A stretch of DNA of 64,000 bases from Planctomycetota bacterium (GTDB lineage: Bacteria; Planctomycetota; UBA1135; GCA-002686595), in contig JAEUHY010000026.1 in NCBI GenBank assembly GCA_016795325.1, positions 1 through 64,000 of the forward strand, written 5' to 3'. Both the position numbers and the translations under genes were made by a program. Positions 26,951-35,579 of this stretch are shown in pieces (the stretch's first letter is position 1; every line of letters starts with the position of its first letter). The notes beneath the pieces are model-generated. The model saw only the letters and a program-made list of their open reading frames with translations, did not search any database and was not told the origin of the DNA.

Positions 26951-27071
26951 CGCAGGCGAGCGCGGGCCTGCGCGCTCTCGTGCGAACGGAGCGCGCCGAG
27001 CTCGCCTGCCGCAGCGCGCGACGGCTCATATAAAGAACGTCGCGCGCTACGCTTCTCGGCCGCTCCGGGCC

Positions 27072-28181
27072 ATGGACGATTCCAACTACGTCGACAAGAC
27101 GATCACCTCGCTGCCCGCCGCGCCCTCGCGCGCCGCGGACGACGCGCACTACCTGCTCGTGCTCGAGGGCCGCGCGCGCGGCGAACGCTTCGAACTCACC
27201 GGCGCCCACACGGTCGGCCGCGACGCGGGAGTTTCGATTCGACTGGACGATCCGTCCGTGTCGCGTGTGCACTGCCGGGTCGAGTTGCGCGGCGAGGCGG
27301 TGTTCGTGATCGACACGGGCTCGACCAACGGCTCCTTCGTCGAAGGCGAGCGCGTGCGAGGCGCGCTCGAGCTCCACGTCGGCGCCGTGTTGCAGGTGGG
27401 CGATCAGCTCCTGCGCCACGAACTGCGCAGTCGCGCGGAGGTCGCACGCGAAGTCGGGCTCGCCCAGGACCTGCGCAAGGCGCGCGCTTACGTGTCGGCG
27501 CTGATTCCCGGTCCGCTGAACGTCGGCGCGCTCAGCATCGAATGGGCCTACCAGCCCTGCGCCGCGCTGGGCGGCGATCTGCTCGGTTACCACTGGCTCG
27601 ACCGCGCACGCTTGGCGCTGTACGTGCTCGACGTGTGCGGCCACGGCGTCGGCCCGGCCATGCACTCGGCCTCGGTGCTCAACGTGCTGCGCAACCAGAC
27701 GCTGCCGCGCGCGGACTTCGGCGCGCCCTCGCAAGTGCTCGAGCAATTGGGCCGCAGCTTTCCGATGGAGAGCCACGGCGGCATGTACCTGACGGCCTGG
27801 TACGGCGTGCTCGACGTGACGACGCGCAAGCTGCGCTACGCCTCGGCCGGACATCCGCCGGCGCTGCTGCTGGGAGCGGGTCCGTTGCAGCGCCTGCACA
27901 CGAAGAATCCGCCGCTGGGAACCATCGAAGACCGCGCCTACCGCGAGGCTGAGCTGCAGTTGAGCGCGCCCTCGCGCCTGCTGGTGTTCAGCGACGGCGT
28001 GTTCGAATTCGAGCGGCGCTCGCAGGAGCCGGCGAGCTTCGAGTCCTTCGAGCAGTTCATCGAGCGCGAGCGTTTCGAAACGCCGGCGACGCTCCAGCGC
28101 AAACTTCAAGAAACTGCAAAGACAGGCGCGTTCGACGACGACTTCACGCTGCTCAGCGTGGCGCTGCGCGCCGGCGTTTGA
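27072..28181 (+). CDS. FHA-domain PP2C/SpoIIE-type serine phosphatase
   Basis: 369 residues from the ATG at 27072. Residues 27-115 are a forkhead-associated domain that binds phosphothreonine: GAHTVGRDAGVSIRL, DPSVSRVHCRVEL and IDTGSTNGSFVEGERV carry the key Gly-Arg, Ser-Arg-His and Asn residues. Residues 150-369 are a PP2C-like phosphatase of the SpoIIE/RsbU type, with ALGGDLLGYHWL, LDVCGHGVGPAMHSASV, LVFSDGVFE and AFDDDFTLLSV supplying the metal-binding aspartates. Its expected substrate is the phosphorylated STAS antagonist encoded 15 bp downstream. This is the first gene of a three-gene partner-switching operon. Confidence 0.92.
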   Translation: MDDSNYVDKTITSLPAAPSRAADDAHYLLVLEGRARGERFELTGAHTVGRDAGVSIRLDDPSVSRVHCRVELRGEAVFVIDTGSTNGSFVEGERVRGALELHVGAVLQVGDQLLRHELRSRAEVAREVGLAQDLRKARAYVSALIPGPLNVGALSIEWAYQPCAALGGDLLGYHWLDRARLALYVLDVCGHGVGPAMHSASVLNVLRNQTLPRADFGAPSQVLEQLGRSFPMESHGGMYLTAWYGVLDVTTRKLRYASAGHPPALLLGAGPLQRLHTKNPPLGTIEDRAYREAELQLSAPSRLLVFSDGVFEFERRSQEPASFESFEQFIERERFETPATLQRKLQETAKTGAFDDDFTLLSVALRAGV

Positions 28182-28196
28182 CGCTACGCTGTCGCC

Positions 28197-28547
28197 ATGA
28201 AGCTCCAGATCGTGTCGACGGCCGCGGACCAGCAGCACGTTGCGCTCCAGGGCCGCCTCGACAGTGCTGGCGTCGACGCCGTCGAATCGCAGTTCAACGC
28301 CGCGGTGGTCGCCCGGCGCAAGCCGGTGATCGTCGACCTCACACAGGTCGAGTTCCTCAGCTCGATGGGCGTGCGCATGCTGCTCTCGGCCGCCAAGGCG
28401 CTGCAGCGCGCCGGCGTGCGCATGGTGCTCGTCGCGAGCGGCCAGGTGGTCACCACAGCCCTGACCCACAGCGCCATCGACGAATTGATCCCGGTCGCGG
28501 CCGACGTCGACGGCGCGCGGGCATTGCTCTCGAGCCCGACGCGCTGA
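28197..28547 (+). CDS. STAS-domain anti-sigma-factor antagonist
   Basis: 116 residues, the full length of a single STAS domain of the SpoIIAA/RsbV type. ALQGRLDSAGVDAVESQF and IVDLTQVEFLSSMGVRMLLS are the family core. One of the two serines in LSSMG is the expected phosphorylation site. In this scheme the unphosphorylated protein binds its kinase partner and frees whatever that kinase holds. The phosphatase gene lies 15 bp upstream and the kinase gene 11 bp downstream. Confidence 0.92.
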   Translation: MKLQIVSTAADQQHVALQGRLDSAGVDAVESQFNAAVVARRKPVIVDLTQVEFLSSMGVRMLLSAAKALQRAGVRMVLVASGQVVTTALTHSAIDELIPVAADVDGARALLSSPTR

Positions 28548-28558
28548 GGACCGCGGCC

Positions 28559-28993
28559 GTGCGCAGCGTGTTCCAGCGCAGCCTGCGCCCCGAACTGCCA
28601 GCGCTGCCCGCCGCGGCGGCCGCAGTGCGCGAGTGGCTCGCGCGCGAGGGCGTCGAGCCGCAGGTGATCCACGCCATCGATTTCGCGCTCGAAGAGCTGG
28701 TCACGAACTCGATCCGTCACGCCTTGCAGGGCCGCGAGACGCGCGCCGAGGAGCTCGGCCTGCGCGTCGAGACAACGCTCGAGAGCGTGGAGCTCCTCGT
28801 CGACGACGGCGGCGCAGCCTTCGATCCGACGCGCGCCGCGCCGCCCGCCCCGTTCGTCGACCTAGCCAGCGCCCCCGTGGGCGGCCGCGGCCTCGACATG
28901 CTGCGCCGTCTGACGCCCGACGTGCGCTACGAGCGCGTCGGCGAACGCAACGTGACCCGCGTGCGGGTTCTGCGCACGCGCGCAGCCGGCTGA
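28559..28993 (+). CDS. RsbW/SpoIIAB-type serine kinase (anti-sigma-factor-like)
   Basis: 144 residues from a GTG at 28559, 11 bp after the STAS gene; another in-frame GTG at 28568 is possible. It has a GHKL ATPase fold: the N box ALEELVTNSIRHA, the G1 box LVDDGGAAFDP and the G2 box VGGRGLDMLRRLT. It should phosphorylate the STAS protein and switch partners with a sigma factor or another regulator. No sigma factor gene is adjacent, so the final target may be encoded elsewhere or may not be a sigma factor. Confidence 0.9.
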   Translation: MRSVFQRSLRPELPALPAAAAAVREWLAREGVEPQVIHAIDFALEELVTNSIRHALQGRETRAEELGLRVETTLESVELLVDDGGAAFDPTRAAPPAPFVDLASAPVGGRGLDMLRRLTPDVRYERVGERNVTRVRVLRTRAAG

Positions 28994-29029
28994 TCGAGGC
29001 GCACGCCGTCGGGCCGCGCACCAACGAAA

Positions 29030-29069
29030 GAGCGGCGGCCGGGCGTCGTTGGAGCCGCGGCCGCCGCTC
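29030..29069. terminator. Bidirectional terminator between the partner-switching operon and the aldolase
   Basis: GAGCGGCGGCC (29030-29040) pairs perfectly with GGCCGCCGCTC (29059-29069) around an 18-nt loop. On the minus strand the stem is followed by TTTCG, so it can end the aldolase transcript as well as the operon arriving from the left. Confidence 0.75.
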
Positions 29070-29091
29070 GTGCTGTGTCTCGTCGAGTTGT

Positions 29092-29982
29092 TTAGGTGCG
29101 CGAGGCGTCGAAGATGCTCTGGATCGCTTCGTCGAGCGCCGCGTTGAACTCCGCGTCGCTCTGCTTGGCGCTGAGGCCCTCCGAAAGCGCGCGGCTGAAG
29201 CTCGCGATCATGCCTTCGTTGCGCGCCAGACGCGCGTTCGACTTGAGCCGGCTGTAACCGCCCGACAACGCGACCACGCGCACCACGTTGGGGTGCTCGA
29301 TCAGGCGCGAATAGAAGTTGTCCACCTCGGGGATCGTGAGCTTGAGCATCACGAGTTGGTCGCCCTCGAGCTCGTCGAGGCGGCCCACAAGCTCGTGCTC
29401 GAGCAGGCGCTCGGCCTCGGCCTTGTTCGGGCAGTCGATGTCGACTTCCGGCTCGAGGATCGGCACCAGGCCCGCGTCGACGATCTTCATGCCGTACTCG
29501 AACTGCTGCGCCGCGATCTTGGCGATGCCGGCCGCGTTCGCCTGCTTGACGACCGAGCGCATCTTCGTGCCGAACACGCTGTGTTGCTTGGCGCGCGTGA
29601 GCAGCTTGTCGAGGTCGGGCATGTCCTTCATCAGCTGGACGCCGTCCGCTTCCGCCGCGAGGCCCTTGTCGACCTTGAGGAACGGCACGACGCGCTTCTC
29701 GTTCCACAGGTACTCGGCCGAGCCCTGACCGCGGATCTGGCGGTCCATCGTGTTCTCGAACAGGATCGCGCCGAGGATGCGATCGCCGTTGAAGGCCGGC
29801 GAGGTGATGATGCGCGTGCGCATCTCGTGCACCTTGGCGTACATCGCCTCTTCGCCCGAGTAGGCCGTCTCCGGCACTCCGTAGAGCTTGAGCGCCTTGG
29901 GCGTGCTGCCACCGCTCTGGTCGAGGGCCGCGAGGAATCCGTCCTGGGAGAGGACCTTGGTGAGCTGCTGTTCGAAGACCAT
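29092..29982 (-). CDS. fda: Fructose-bisphosphate aldolase, class I
   Basis: 296 residues, the normal length for the bacterial class I enzymes of the Staphylococcus Fda type. The start is the ATG at 29982. Motifs include GFLAALDQSGGSTPKALKLY, GAILFENTMDR, VPFLKVDKGL, VPILEPEVDIDCPNK and MLKLTIPEVDNFY, where the lysine of MLKLTIP is the expected Schiff-base residue. LSGGYSR binds the phosphate group. It cleaves fructose 1,6-bisphosphate to dihydroxyacetone phosphate and glyceraldehyde 3-phosphate in glycolysis, without metal. It is transcribed alone, ending at the hairpin at 29030. Confidence 0.96.
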   Translation of the reverse strand: MVFEQQLTKVLSQDGFLAALDQSGGSTPKALKLYGVPETAYSGEEAMYAKVHEMRTRIITSPAFNGDRILGAILFENTMDRQIRGQGSAEYLWNEKRVVPFLKVDKGLAAEADGVQLMKDMPDLDKLLTRAKQHSVFGTKMRSVVKQANAAGIAKIAAQQFEYGMKIVDAGLVPILEPEVDIDCPNKAEAERLLEHELVGRLDELEGDQLVMLKLTIPEVDNFYSRLIEHPNVVRVVALSGGYSRLKSNARLARNEGMIASFSRALSEGLSAKQSDAEFNAALDEAIQSIFDASRT

Positions 29983-30107
29983 GGTTGAGGTGCTGGGGGT
30001 GGCGATGGATCGAAGCGGAATTCGAGGGCGAAGAGTGTCCCCGATGAACGCGAATCGATCAACGGCGCCGCACTACGCCCGAGCGCGTAGCGCCGGCGCA
30101 ACGCGCC

Positions 30108-32510
30108 TCAGCGCGCCCGCTGCAGCTCCAACTCGGAAAACCCTACCGGGTCCGAGCCGAGCTTGCGGTCGCGGCACTCGAGCACGCGCACTTCGAGCTC
30201 CTTGACCAGCAGGACCGCGCCGAACTCCAGCACGGACTTCGCCATCACGTCCGGGTCGAGGTCCAGGCTGAAGTGCTCCTTCTGGTTGACCACCACGGCG
30301 ACCTTCGAGGCGCGCGCCGCGGCGCTGTGCACGCCGCGCGGCAACGCGTGCGTGAGGAGCAGCTTCTCGGCCTTGAGCGGTCGGTCGAGCGTGATGCGCA
30401 GCCAGGGCTTCTCGTCGTCGGGCTTCGCGCGCCAGCGCAGTTCGAAGCTGCCGTCGCACACACGCTCGGGGCTCTCGCCCTCGAACTGGCTCGAACAAGC
30501 GAACTTGCCGCGCGCGTCGAACAGCACGTTGCGCGCGCGATCGCCGGCGTACTCCAGATGCAGGGAACCGGCCGCCACCTGCACGTCGAGTTCGAGCTGC
30601 GGGGTCTCGAACTCCTGCGCGGCCGCCTCCGCCGCCTCGCCCGGCGTGCGCAGGAACAGCTTGGCCCACACGCGCCACTTGCCGCGCCGCTCGAAGCCGT
30701 GGCGGAACGCGAAACGCTGCAGTTCGCCGCGTTTGACGGGCGCGCCCTTCACCATGCCGAGCAGACGCTCGCTCTCGCCTTCGCCTTCCGCTCGCGCGTA
30801 GTACTCGACGCGCTCGACATCGATCAGCCCGTCCTTCGCATACGTCGCGGCGAGCGCGTCGTCGAGCGCGCTGATCCACATCGTGAGCTGCACATCGCCT
30901 GTGATGCGCAAACGCGGCTGCCCAGCGAGCTCCGGCGTCTCGAGCACGTTGGGTTTGGCGGTGACTTCACCGCTGAGCCGCGGCGCCGTCGCCTTCTTGA
31001 GGAACAGCAGCGCGAGGTGCGTGTCGAGGTATTCGTGGTGCGCCCAGCCGTGCGGATTCCAGTGTCCGTCATCGGCCTGCGTGCGCAGCAGGTACGCGGC
31101 GCCGTCCCAGTACCAGTCGACTTCGCCGATGCGCTCGAGCTGGTACAGCGCGCCGACGCGCTCGACTCCGTAGATCCAGAAGTAGTGATGGCCCTCGCCG
31201 TGGTGCGGGTTGACGCTCCAGGCGAGGTTGCGCGCGAGCCAAGCCAACGCGAGTTCCTTTGCGGCCGCGGCTTTGGTCTTCGTCGCGGCGGGAATCGTGC
31301 GGCCGCCGAGCTCTTCGCAGATCGCCAGCACCGACAGTCCGGCGGTGGTGGTCGAGCCGAACGCGCCCTCCTGCATGCGGTACCCGAAGCCGGCGAGCTT
31401 GCGCTTGCGGCCCTCGAGATCGACGAATTCCTTGGCCGGCTCGAGGCAACGCAGCACGCCGGCGGCGAGCTTCGCCCACACAGCGTCGGGCACCGCCACA
31501 TCGCTCTTGACGGCTGCGCGCAGCGCAAGCGCCGCATACAGCGTGTTCGACATGTCCGGCGGCGGCTGTCCGCCGTGCGGATACAGCGGATAGTCGTACA
31601 GGCCCGTCGATGTCTGCAGCGCGACCAGCCGCGCGGTCGCATCTTCGATCAACCCGCGGTCGCCCGGATCGTCGGCGGTCGTGAACGCAAGCAGCGCGCA
31701 CGAGAGGCCGTAGACCGTGTCCATCTCGTTCTCGCGCACGAACGCGAGCGCCTTGCGCACGGCCGGATGGGCACGTGGAACGCCGCACTTGAGCAGCGTG
31801 TACGCGGTGAACGCTGTGTGGCCTGCGCCCCACTCCTCCCACACGCCCCACGACCCGTCGAGCAGCTGGCGGCGGATCAGAAAATCGCAGCCGCGGTCGA
31901 TCGCCTCGTTGATCGCGCTCTGCTCGATCTTCTCCCAGGGCCGGATGCGGAATTTGTAGGCGCCGACGACGTTGCCGACCTTGGCCACCAGATGGTTGGG
32001 GCCGGCGCGCAACTTCAGGCGCACGAAGTGGTCCTGCTCGCCGAGGCCGCGTGCGAGATTGGCTTCGACGAGCACCGCGCCGTTGAGCCAGAGCTTGAGC
32101 GCATCGTCGGAGCCGATCCACACGGCGAGTTCCTTCTCGCTGTCGCAGTCGATGCGCCGGTAGAGGTACACCGCCGCAGCTTCGACCTTCCCATCGCGAC
32201 TGGCGGGCGGCGGCACGAGCGCGTTGAGGTCGAACTCGCCGCAGTCGAGCGTGTTGTTCGCGAACGCGTCCCCGAGCAGTCGCCACTTCACGGCCTCTCC
32301 GCCGCTGCCCTTGAAGCTCGCACCGAAGTCGGGCCCCTCGAGCACCGACGGCGCGCCCTTGCCGGCTTTCTCGGGCGCGAGCACCTCGCCGATGCCTTGT
32401 TTGTTCAGCTCGAAATCGAAGCGACCGAGCGCGCGCCACGGACCGAACGTCTGCGCCCAGACACAGGGTGCAAAGGCGAGCAGCAGCGCAGCGGAAAGGA
32501 GTCTGGCCAT
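30108..32510 (-). CDS. Secreted squalene-cyclase-like alpha/alpha-barrel protein
   Basis: 800 residues with a signal peptide (LLSAALLLAFAPCVWAQ). Residues 30-200 form a beta-sandwich that may be carbohydrate-binding (AVYLYRRIDCDSEKELAVWI, DDALKLWLNGAVLVEANLAR). Residues 205-535 carry the repeated helix-turn pattern of prenyltransferase/squalene-cyclase barrels: GCDFLIRRQLLDGSWGVWEE, ALAFVRENEMDTVYGLSCAL and YLLRTQADDGHWNPHGWAHH. No DxDD catalytic motif is seen. The tail (540-800) is beta-rich. Planctomycetota encode many such secreted barrel proteins of unknown function; they are unlikely to cyclise squalene. It is divergent from the PHP gene at 32615. Confidence 0.8.
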   Translation of the reverse strand: MARLLSAALLLAFAPCVWAQTFGPWRALGRFDFELNKQGIGEVLAPEKAGKGAPSVLEGPDFGASFKGSGGEAVKWRLLGDAFANNTLDCGEFDLNALVPPPASRDGKVEAAAVYLYRRIDCDSEKELAVWIGSDDALKLWLNGAVLVEANLARGLGEQDHFVRLKLRAGPNHLVAKVGNVVGAYKFRIRPWEKIEQSAINEAIDRGCDFLIRRQLLDGSWGVWEEWGAGHTAFTAYTLLKCGVPRAHPAVRKALAFVRENEMDTVYGLSCALLAFTTADDPGDRGLIEDATARLVALQTSTGLYDYPLYPHGGQPPPDMSNTLYAALALRAAVKSDVAVPDAVWAKLAAGVLRCLEPAKEFVDLEGRKRKLAGFGYRMQEGAFGSTTTAGLSVLAICEELGGRTIPAATKTKAAAAKELALAWLARNLAWSVNPHHGEGHHYFWIYGVERVGALYQLERIGEVDWYWDGAAYLLRTQADDGHWNPHGWAHHEYLDTHLALLFLKKATAPRLSGEVTAKPNVLETPELAGQPRLRITGDVQLTMWISALDDALAATYAKDGLIDVERVEYYARAEGEGESERLLGMVKGAPVKRGELQRFAFRHGFERRGKWRVWAKLFLRTPGEAAEAAAQEFETPQLELDVQVAAGSLHLEYAGDRARNVLFDARGKFACSSQFEGESPERVCDGSFELRWRAKPDDEKPWLRITLDRPLKAEKLLLTHALPRGVHSAAARASKVAVVVNQKEHFSLDLDPDVMAKSVLEFGAVLLVKELEVRVLECRDRKLGSDPVGFSELELQRAR

Positions 32511-32614
32511 CTACGGGCGAAGCGTCAGATCGCGCGGGACTTGGGGGAGCGCAGGACTCAACTAGAGTACGCCCATCATCAGCGCTTGATGCAGCGCAGT
32601 CACGCTCTCTGCCC

Positions 32615-34639
32615 ATGATCGTCACCCCCAGAACTCGCCGCGTCGCACTGGTTGTCGTCAGCAGCGCCCTGCTCACCGCCGCAGCGGTGCTCCCGGCGCC
32701 GCAAGGTGAACGTGTGCTTGAGGCGCGCCGCGTCCACCTGGGCAACGACGTGGTGCGCGACTGGCCCGAAACCACGCCGGAACCGCAGGGAAGCGTGCTC
32801 GAGCTGAAGTTCGAGGGCGCCGCCAACGCCGCCGAATGGACGCTGTTCGTCGACCAGCGCAGCATCGACGGCGTGTGGCGACTGAAAGCCAACGGCGTCG
32901 AGTTTGCGCGCCTGAAAGCGGCGGTCGAGCTGCAGACGCGCGCCTACGCCGTGCCCGCCGGAGCGTTCGTCAACGGCCCCAACGTCCTCAGCTTCGAACC
33001 CGACGATCCCAAGGACGACGTCGTGATCGGCGCCGTGCGGCTCGTCGAACGCTCGCAGCGCGAGCTGTACTCCACGCGGCCGGTGCGGGTGCGTGTGCGC
33101 AACGCCGCGACCAACGAAGCTCTCCCGGCGCGTGTGAGCGTGATCGACGCCGCGGGCAAGCCCGCGCCGATCTACTACGGCGAGTCGCCGCACACCGCGG
33201 TGCGCGCCGGCGTGATCTACGTCGGTCCGCAGGGCGCGGCGTTCGAACTCGCGGCCGGCAAGTACACGTTGCACGCCACGCGCGGCGCCGAATGGAGCTT
33301 GGCGACCCGCGCGCTCGAGCTGGGCGCCGACGGCGCAGACGAAGTCGAGCTCGCACTGCGACGCGAAGTCGACACGCGCGGTTTCGCGGCCGCCGACACG
33401 CACATCCACACGCTGCAGTTCAGCGGACACGGGGACGCGAGCGCGGAGGAGCGCCAGGTCACGCTGGCCGGCGAAGGCGTCGAGCTCGCGATCGCGACGG
33501 ACCACAACCACAACATCGACTACGTCCCGTTCCAGCGCGCGCTCGGACTCTCGCGCTTCTACACGGCCGTGGTCGGCAACGAAGTCACGACGAAGGTCGG
33601 GCACTTCAACGGCTTCCCGCTGCGCGCCACGGACGAGATCCCGCCGCACAAGCTCGAGGACTACCTGAAGATCGTGGAGGGCATCCGCGCCAAGGGCGCG
33701 CAGGTCGTGATCCTCAACCACCCGCGCTGGCCCAGCCACACCGACAGCCCGTTCGGCAACCACCACCTCGACCACCTGCTCGGCCGCTTCGACCCGCCGC
33801 TCGCGCTGCCGGTCGACGCCACCGAACTGATCAACGCGACGACGGAGGAACTCGAACCGACGCTGCTGTTCCGCGACTGGTTCGCGCTGCTCAACCGCGG
33901 CGTGCGCATCTTCGCCGTCGGTTCGTCGGACTCGCACACCGTCGGCGAGCCCGTCGGACAGGGCCGCACGTACTTTCCGAGCGCTACCGACGACCCGGCG
34001 CAGCTCGACGTCGACGCTGCCTGCCAGGCGATCAAGAACGGCCGCACGTCGATCGGCATGGGGCTTTTCGCAACCGTCGAGGTCGACGGCCGCTGGCGCA
34101 TGGGCGACACGGCGCAACCCGCGCGCGCTGGAGAGCCGCTGAAGGTCGCGCTGCGCGTGCAGGCGCCGAGTTGGATCCGCGCCCGCGACGTGCAGCTGTT
34201 CGTCAACGGCGTCGAGCGCGGAAAACGCGCGGTTTCCGCCGCGGAGGGAGAACCGACCGATGCGCGCTTCGAGTTCGCGCTCGCGACGCCGCCGCACGAT
34301 GCGTGGATCGTGTGCGTGGCGACCGGCGACGCCGCGCGAGGCCCGCACTGGCCGCAGACCAATCCCTACACGCTCGCCGCGACCAATCCGGTGTTCGTCG
34401 ACGTCGACGGCGACGGTTGGACGAGCCCCGCGGACACCGCGCGCGCTTGGCTCAGCGCGAAGCCGAGCGACGAGGAGCTGCGCGCCAAGCTCGCCGGCGC
34501 AGATGAAGCGCTGCGGGTGCACACGACATGGGCCGCGGTGGAAGCCACGCCGCAGGAGCAGCGTCTCGAACGCGCGCGCAGCGTGCTCGGAAACGCGCGC
34601 AGCGAGGCCGAGCGCGAACTGTTGCGCCGGTTGGAGTAG
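32615..34639 (+). CDS. Secreted PHP-domain metal-dependent phosphoesterase (CehA/McbA-like)
   Basis: 674 residues from the ATG at 32615, giving a signal peptide (VALVVVSSALLTAAAVLPAP). Residues 25-250 form beta domains. The PHP catalytic region follows: AADTHIHTLQFSGHG near 262, ATDHNHNIDYVP near 295, ILNHPRWPSH near 368 and VGSSDSHTVGE near 437, together supplying the histidine/aspartate metal ligands. The layout fits exported CehA-type proteins. The substrate is unknown; a phosphoester of a surface or extracellular compound is the safest guess. The C-terminal ~100 residues are helical. The stop at 34639 is 10 bp before the convergent gene at 34649. Confidence 0.85.
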   Translation: MIVTPRTRRVALVVVSSALLTAAAVLPAPQGERVLEARRVHLGNDVVRDWPETTPEPQGSVLELKFEGAANAAEWTLFVDQRSIDGVWRLKANGVEFARLKAAVELQTRAYAVPAGAFVNGPNVLSFEPDDPKDDVVIGAVRLVERSQRELYSTRPVRVRVRNAATNEALPARVSVIDAAGKPAPIYYGESPHTAVRAGVIYVGPQGAAFELAAGKYTLHATRGAEWSLATRALELGADGADEVELALRREVDTRGFAAADTHIHTLQFSGHGDASAEERQVTLAGEGVELAIATDHNHNIDYVPFQRALGLSRFYTAVVGNEVTTKVGHFNGFPLRATDEIPPHKLEDYLKIVEGIRAKGAQVVILNHPRWPSHTDSPFGNHHLDHLLGRFDPPLALPVDATELINATTEELEPTLLFRDWFALLNRGVRIFAVGSSDSHTVGEPVGQGRTYFPSATDDPAQLDVDAACQAIKNGRTSIGMGLFATVEVDGRWRMGDTAQPARAGEPLKVALRVQAPSWIRARDVQLFVNGVERGKRAVSAAEGEPTDARFEFALATPPHDAWIVCVATGDAARGPHWPQTNPYTLAATNPVFVDVDGDGWTSPADTARAWLSAKPSDEELRAKLAGADEALRVHTTWAAVEATPQEQRLERARSVLGNARSEAERELLRRLE

Positions 34640-34648
34640 CGGCGCGTT

Positions 34649-35542
34649 TCAGGCGAGGACGAGCGCCACGAGCAGCGCGACGACGCACAGGCCCGGGGCG
34701 ACGAGATAACGCGCGAGTCGCGAGAAACCGACCTCCGCAATCCGCCCGCGTCCGTCGAGCGGCAACTCGAAGGAAAGATCCTCGACCACGCGGCTGCGCG
34801 CACTCTGACGGGCGTCGAACAGCACGTGCACGTGCTGCCCCACGAAGAAGCGCGCTGGCTGCGAGGTGCTGAATTCGACGAAGGCGTTGTGGCCTGGCTC
34901 GGACTCGAACTCCACGCAGACTTGGCGCGAACGCCGCTGCTTGCGGCCCGGCCGACGATCGACGGACTGCACGACGCCCGGCGCGATGCTTCCTGTGCGT
35001 ACGAGGCGGAGCGCATGCGAGGACCGCACGAGGCCCCAGCCGAGCAGGAAGCTCGCGATGGCCGGCGCGATCAGGAACAACAACGCGTCGGGGCCGAACA
35101 CGTCCGAGCGCATGCCGACGATCCGCGCGTGCTCCGGCTGTTCGCGCGGAAACTCGACGCCGACCGAGGCCCCCGGCTCCACGCGCAGTGTGCTCGAGTA
35201 CGACGTCGCCCTGCAGCGCCAGCCGGCGTGGTCGAACTCGAAGCTGAAGCGCTGGATCGGACGGCTGCGGCCGGAGCGACGCCCGCCACCTTCGCCCTTG
35301 CCTGTGTCCTCGACCGCCGTGACGCGCGCCTCGACGCGCTCCAACTCGCCGCGGTAGCGCCACAACGAGGCAATGTCCGCGTTGGCGAGCAGGAAGATCG
35401 TCACCGCACCGAACACCGCCAGCGCAGCGGATCCCCCTTGCACCATCGTCTCGCACAGTCGGAGCGCGAGCGCGGTGCGGAACGGGACTTCGCGGGGCGG
35501 ACGCGCCAGAGCGAGAAGCGGTGTTGGGGCGAGTGGTTCCAT
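34649..35542 (-). CDS. DUF3592-like membrane protein
   Basis: 297 residues with three hydrophobic helices: about 36-53 (GGSAALAVFGAVTIFLLA), 150-170 (LLFLIAPAIASFLLGWGLV) and 277-297 (LVAPGLCVVALLVALVLA). Two beta-rich external segments lie between them, ARVTAVEDTGKGEG to RIVGMRSDVF and SIAPGVVQSVDRR to VLFDARQSARSR. The paired halves resemble DUF3592 proteins, whose role is unknown. The stop lies close to that of the PHP gene. Confidence 0.68.
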   Translation of the reverse strand: MEPLAPTPLLALARPPREVPFRTALALRLCETMVQGGSAALAVFGAVTIFLLANADIASLWRYRGELERVEARVTAVEDTGKGEGGGRRSGRSRPIQRFSFEFDHAGWRCRATSYSSTLRVEPGASVGVEFPREQPEHARIVGMRSDVFGPDALLFLIAPAIASFLLGWGLVRSSHALRLVRTGSIAPGVVQSVDRRPGRKQRRSRQVCVEFESEPGHNAFVEFSTSQPARFFVGQHVHVLFDARQSARSRVVEDLSFELPLDGRGRIAEVGFSRLARYLVAPGLCVVALLVALVLA

Positions 35543-35579
35543 CTTGCGCGCTCTATCAACACGAATCGCCGCTTTGGTT

